Shown here piece after piece: positions 5,067 through 6,255 of a stretch of DNA of 6,255 nucleotides. The stretch is taken from positions 1 to 6,255 of the forward strand of contig DYIH01000100.1 in the NCBI GenBank assembly GCA_020723785.1. Direction: 5' to 3'. Position numbers and translations under genes: made by a program. Source of the stretch: Thermaerobacter marianensis. Its GTDB lineage: Bacteria; Bacillota; Sulfobacillia; DYIH01. Numbering within the stretch: the stretch's first letter is position 1; every line of letters begins with the position of its first letter. The notes under the pieces were generated by a model. The model ran no database searches. It saw only the letters and a program-made list of their open reading frames with translations, and had not been told where the DNA came from.

Positions 5067-6255
5067 TCACCCCACGCTCGCGAAGTACGCCTCCACCGTC
5101 TCGGCGCACCGCCCGCACAGATCCGGATGCCGGGCGTCGCACCCCACCGTCTCGCAGTACTTCCAGCAGCGGGGGCACTTCCCCCCGGCGGCTCGCGTCA
5201 CCGCCACCTCCACGGCCTGGCCCAACGCCCCCGCCTCCAGCGCGGCCCGGGAAACGATGAACAGGTCGGCCAACTGCCCGCGGAACGGTTCCAACCGCGC
5301 CGCCAGGTCGGGAGCGACGCGCAGCGTCACCGCCGCCTCCGTCGACCCGCCGATCACGCCGGCCTGGCGGGCCTGCTCCAGGGCGCGCAGCACCTCGCCG
5401 CGCACCTCCAGGAGCGGCTCCCACCGCGCCGCCAGGGCCGCGTCCCGCCACGCCGCCGGCGCCTCGGGCCAGAGCAGCAGGTGCACGCTGGCCGGGTCAC
5501 CCGCCCGCCTGGGCAGGCAGCCCCAGACCTCCTCCGCCGTATGGGGCAGGATGGGCGCGACGGCCGCCGTCAGCACCCGGGCGATCCCGTACAGCGCCGT
5601 CTGGGCCGACCGCCGCTCGGGCGACGACGGCCCGGCGGTGTACAGCCGGTCCTTGAGCACGTCGAGGTAGAAGCCCGACAGGTCGGTCACGCAAAAATCG
5701 TGCACCCCCCGGTAGGCCAGGTGGTAGGCGTGGTCCTCGTAAGCCCGGCCCACCCGCTCCAGCACCTCCGCGGTGCGGTGCAGCGCCCAACGGTCGATCT
5801 CCAGCAACCCCGCGACCTCGACCGCGTCGTTCGCCGGGTCGAAGTCGTAGAGGTTGCCCAGCAAAAACCGCAGGGTGTTGCGGATCTTGCGGTAGACCTC
5901 GGCCAGCTGCTTGAGGATGTCCGGGGAGACGCGCACGTCGCCGGTGTAGTCGGCCGAGGCCACCCACAGGCGCAGGATGTCGGCGCCGAACCGGGCGATG
6001 ACCTTTTCCGGCTCGACGACGTTCCCCAGGGACTTGGACATCTTGCGCCCCTCGCCGTCGACGACGAACCCGTGGGTCAGCACCGCCTTGTAGGGGGCGC
6101 GACCGCGGGTGGCCACCGCCGTCAGCAACGAGGACTGGAACCAGCCGCGGTGCTGGTCGCTCCCCTCCAGGTATAGGTCGGCCGGCCAGGCCAGTTCCGG
6201 CCGCGTCTCCAGCACCGCCGCGTGGCTCGAGCCCGAGTCGAACCAGACGTCCATC
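5067..6255 (-). CDS. ileS: Isoleucyl-tRNA synthetase, C-terminal part (5' end outside window)
   Basis: IleS charges tRNA-Ile with isoleucine in the cytoplasm. The visible 395 residues begin inside the catalytic domain with 'DVWFDSGSSHAAVL', followed by 'YLEGSDQHRGWFQSSLL' (28-44). The KMSKS loop is at residues 71-75 (about 6044-6030), in 'GRKMSKSLGN'. The anticodon-binding helical domain follows: 'ADILRLWVASADYTGDVRVS' (90-109), 'YRKIRNTLRFLLGNLYDF' (121-138), and 'APILPHTAEEVWGCLP' (233-248). The C-terminus has the zinc-binding cysteines of bacterial IleS, CPRC (360-363) and CGRC (380-383), just before the stop at 5069-5067. The sequence is continuous and all expected elements are present, so the gene is intact as far as it can be seen. 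The HIGH motif and editing domain, and any T-box leader, would be beyond the right edge. The lipoprotein gene follows at 20 nt. Confidence 0.97.
   Translation of the reverse strand, partial: MDVWFDSGSSHAAVLETRPELAWPADLYLEGSDQHRGWFQSSLLTAVATRGRAPYKAVLTHGFVVDGEGRKMSKSLGNVVEPEKVIARFGADILRLWVASADYTGDVRVSPDILKQLAEVYRKIRNTLRFLLGNLYDFDPANDAVEVAGLLEIDRWALHRTAEVLERVGRAYEDHAYHLAYRGVHDFCVTDLSGFYLDVLKDRLYTAGPSSPERRSAQTALYGIARVLTAAVAPILPHTAEEVWGCLPRRAGDPASVHLLLWPEAPAAWRDAALAARWEPLLEVRGEVLRALEQARQAGVIGGSTEAAVTLRVAPDLAARLEPFRGQLADLFIVSRAALEAGALGQAVEVAVTRAAGGKCPRCWKYCETVGCDARHPDLCGRCAETVEAYFASVG

Noticed and set aside
5127..6176. Long plus-strand open frame (349 codons) antisense to ileS
   Set aside because: It mirrors the ileS coding strand in G+C-rich sequence, is dominated by Arg/Gly/Gln/Pro, and shows no domain or ribosome binding site.
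1..6255. CRISPR arrays, tRNA or rRNA genes, insertion sequence ends
   Set aside because: No regularly spaced repeats, no cloverleaf or rRNA-like stretch and no transposase or terminal repeats were found by eye on either strand.

Overview
The window is about two-thirds G+C. It carries a SteA-type gene, a CgeB-type glycosyltransferase remnant and a single-subunit bacterial isoleucyl-tRNA synthetase. This mix suggests a high-G+C member of the Bacillota (of the Symbiobacterium, Thermaerobacter or Limnochordia kind). That assignment is an inference from gene content and base composition, not a match.

Layout. Positions 1-661 (minus) hold the first 220 codons of a steA-like gene that runs off the left edge. 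Positions 781-1502 (plus) hold a CgeB-family glycosyltransferase that has lost its N-terminal part and has a one-base frameshift in a G run. Positions 2645-1509 (minus) form a three-gene operon behind a recognisable promoter: a 137-aa protein resembling the helical tail of AbiEii-like nucleotidyltransferases, a 77-aa unknown, and a Bcp-type peroxiredoxin. Positions 2820-3104 (plus) hold an orphan 94-aa gene. Positions 3166-3510 (plus) hold a phosphoribosyltransferase remnant lacking both ends and a middle segment. Positions 5046-3526 (minus) hold a lipoprotein with a C-terminal beta-propeller, 20 nt behind ileS, whose 3' part fills 6255-5067 (minus).

The main result is the peroxiredoxin. Its reading frame runs 147 codons from a GTG with a strong ribosome binding site to a TAG stop, and is interrupted once, by TGA at codon 46. 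That codon is exactly the peroxidatic cysteine position of the PxxxTxxC motif (read here as TPG-U). Fifteen nucleotides after the TGA there is a perfect 6-bp G/C hairpin with a 5-nt loop CGGGA, the geometry of a bacterial SECIS element. The usual resolving cysteine is serine, and the protein has no other cysteine. I read it as a selenocysteine peroxiredoxin that ordinary gene calling would cut to its last 80 or so codons. TGA is the normal stop for five other genes or gene remnants here, so general recoding is not the explanation.

The caution is that several neighbours are truncated or frameshifted. The segment between steA and ileS looks like a decaying accessory region, so a nonsense mutation or base error at codon 46 must be excluded.
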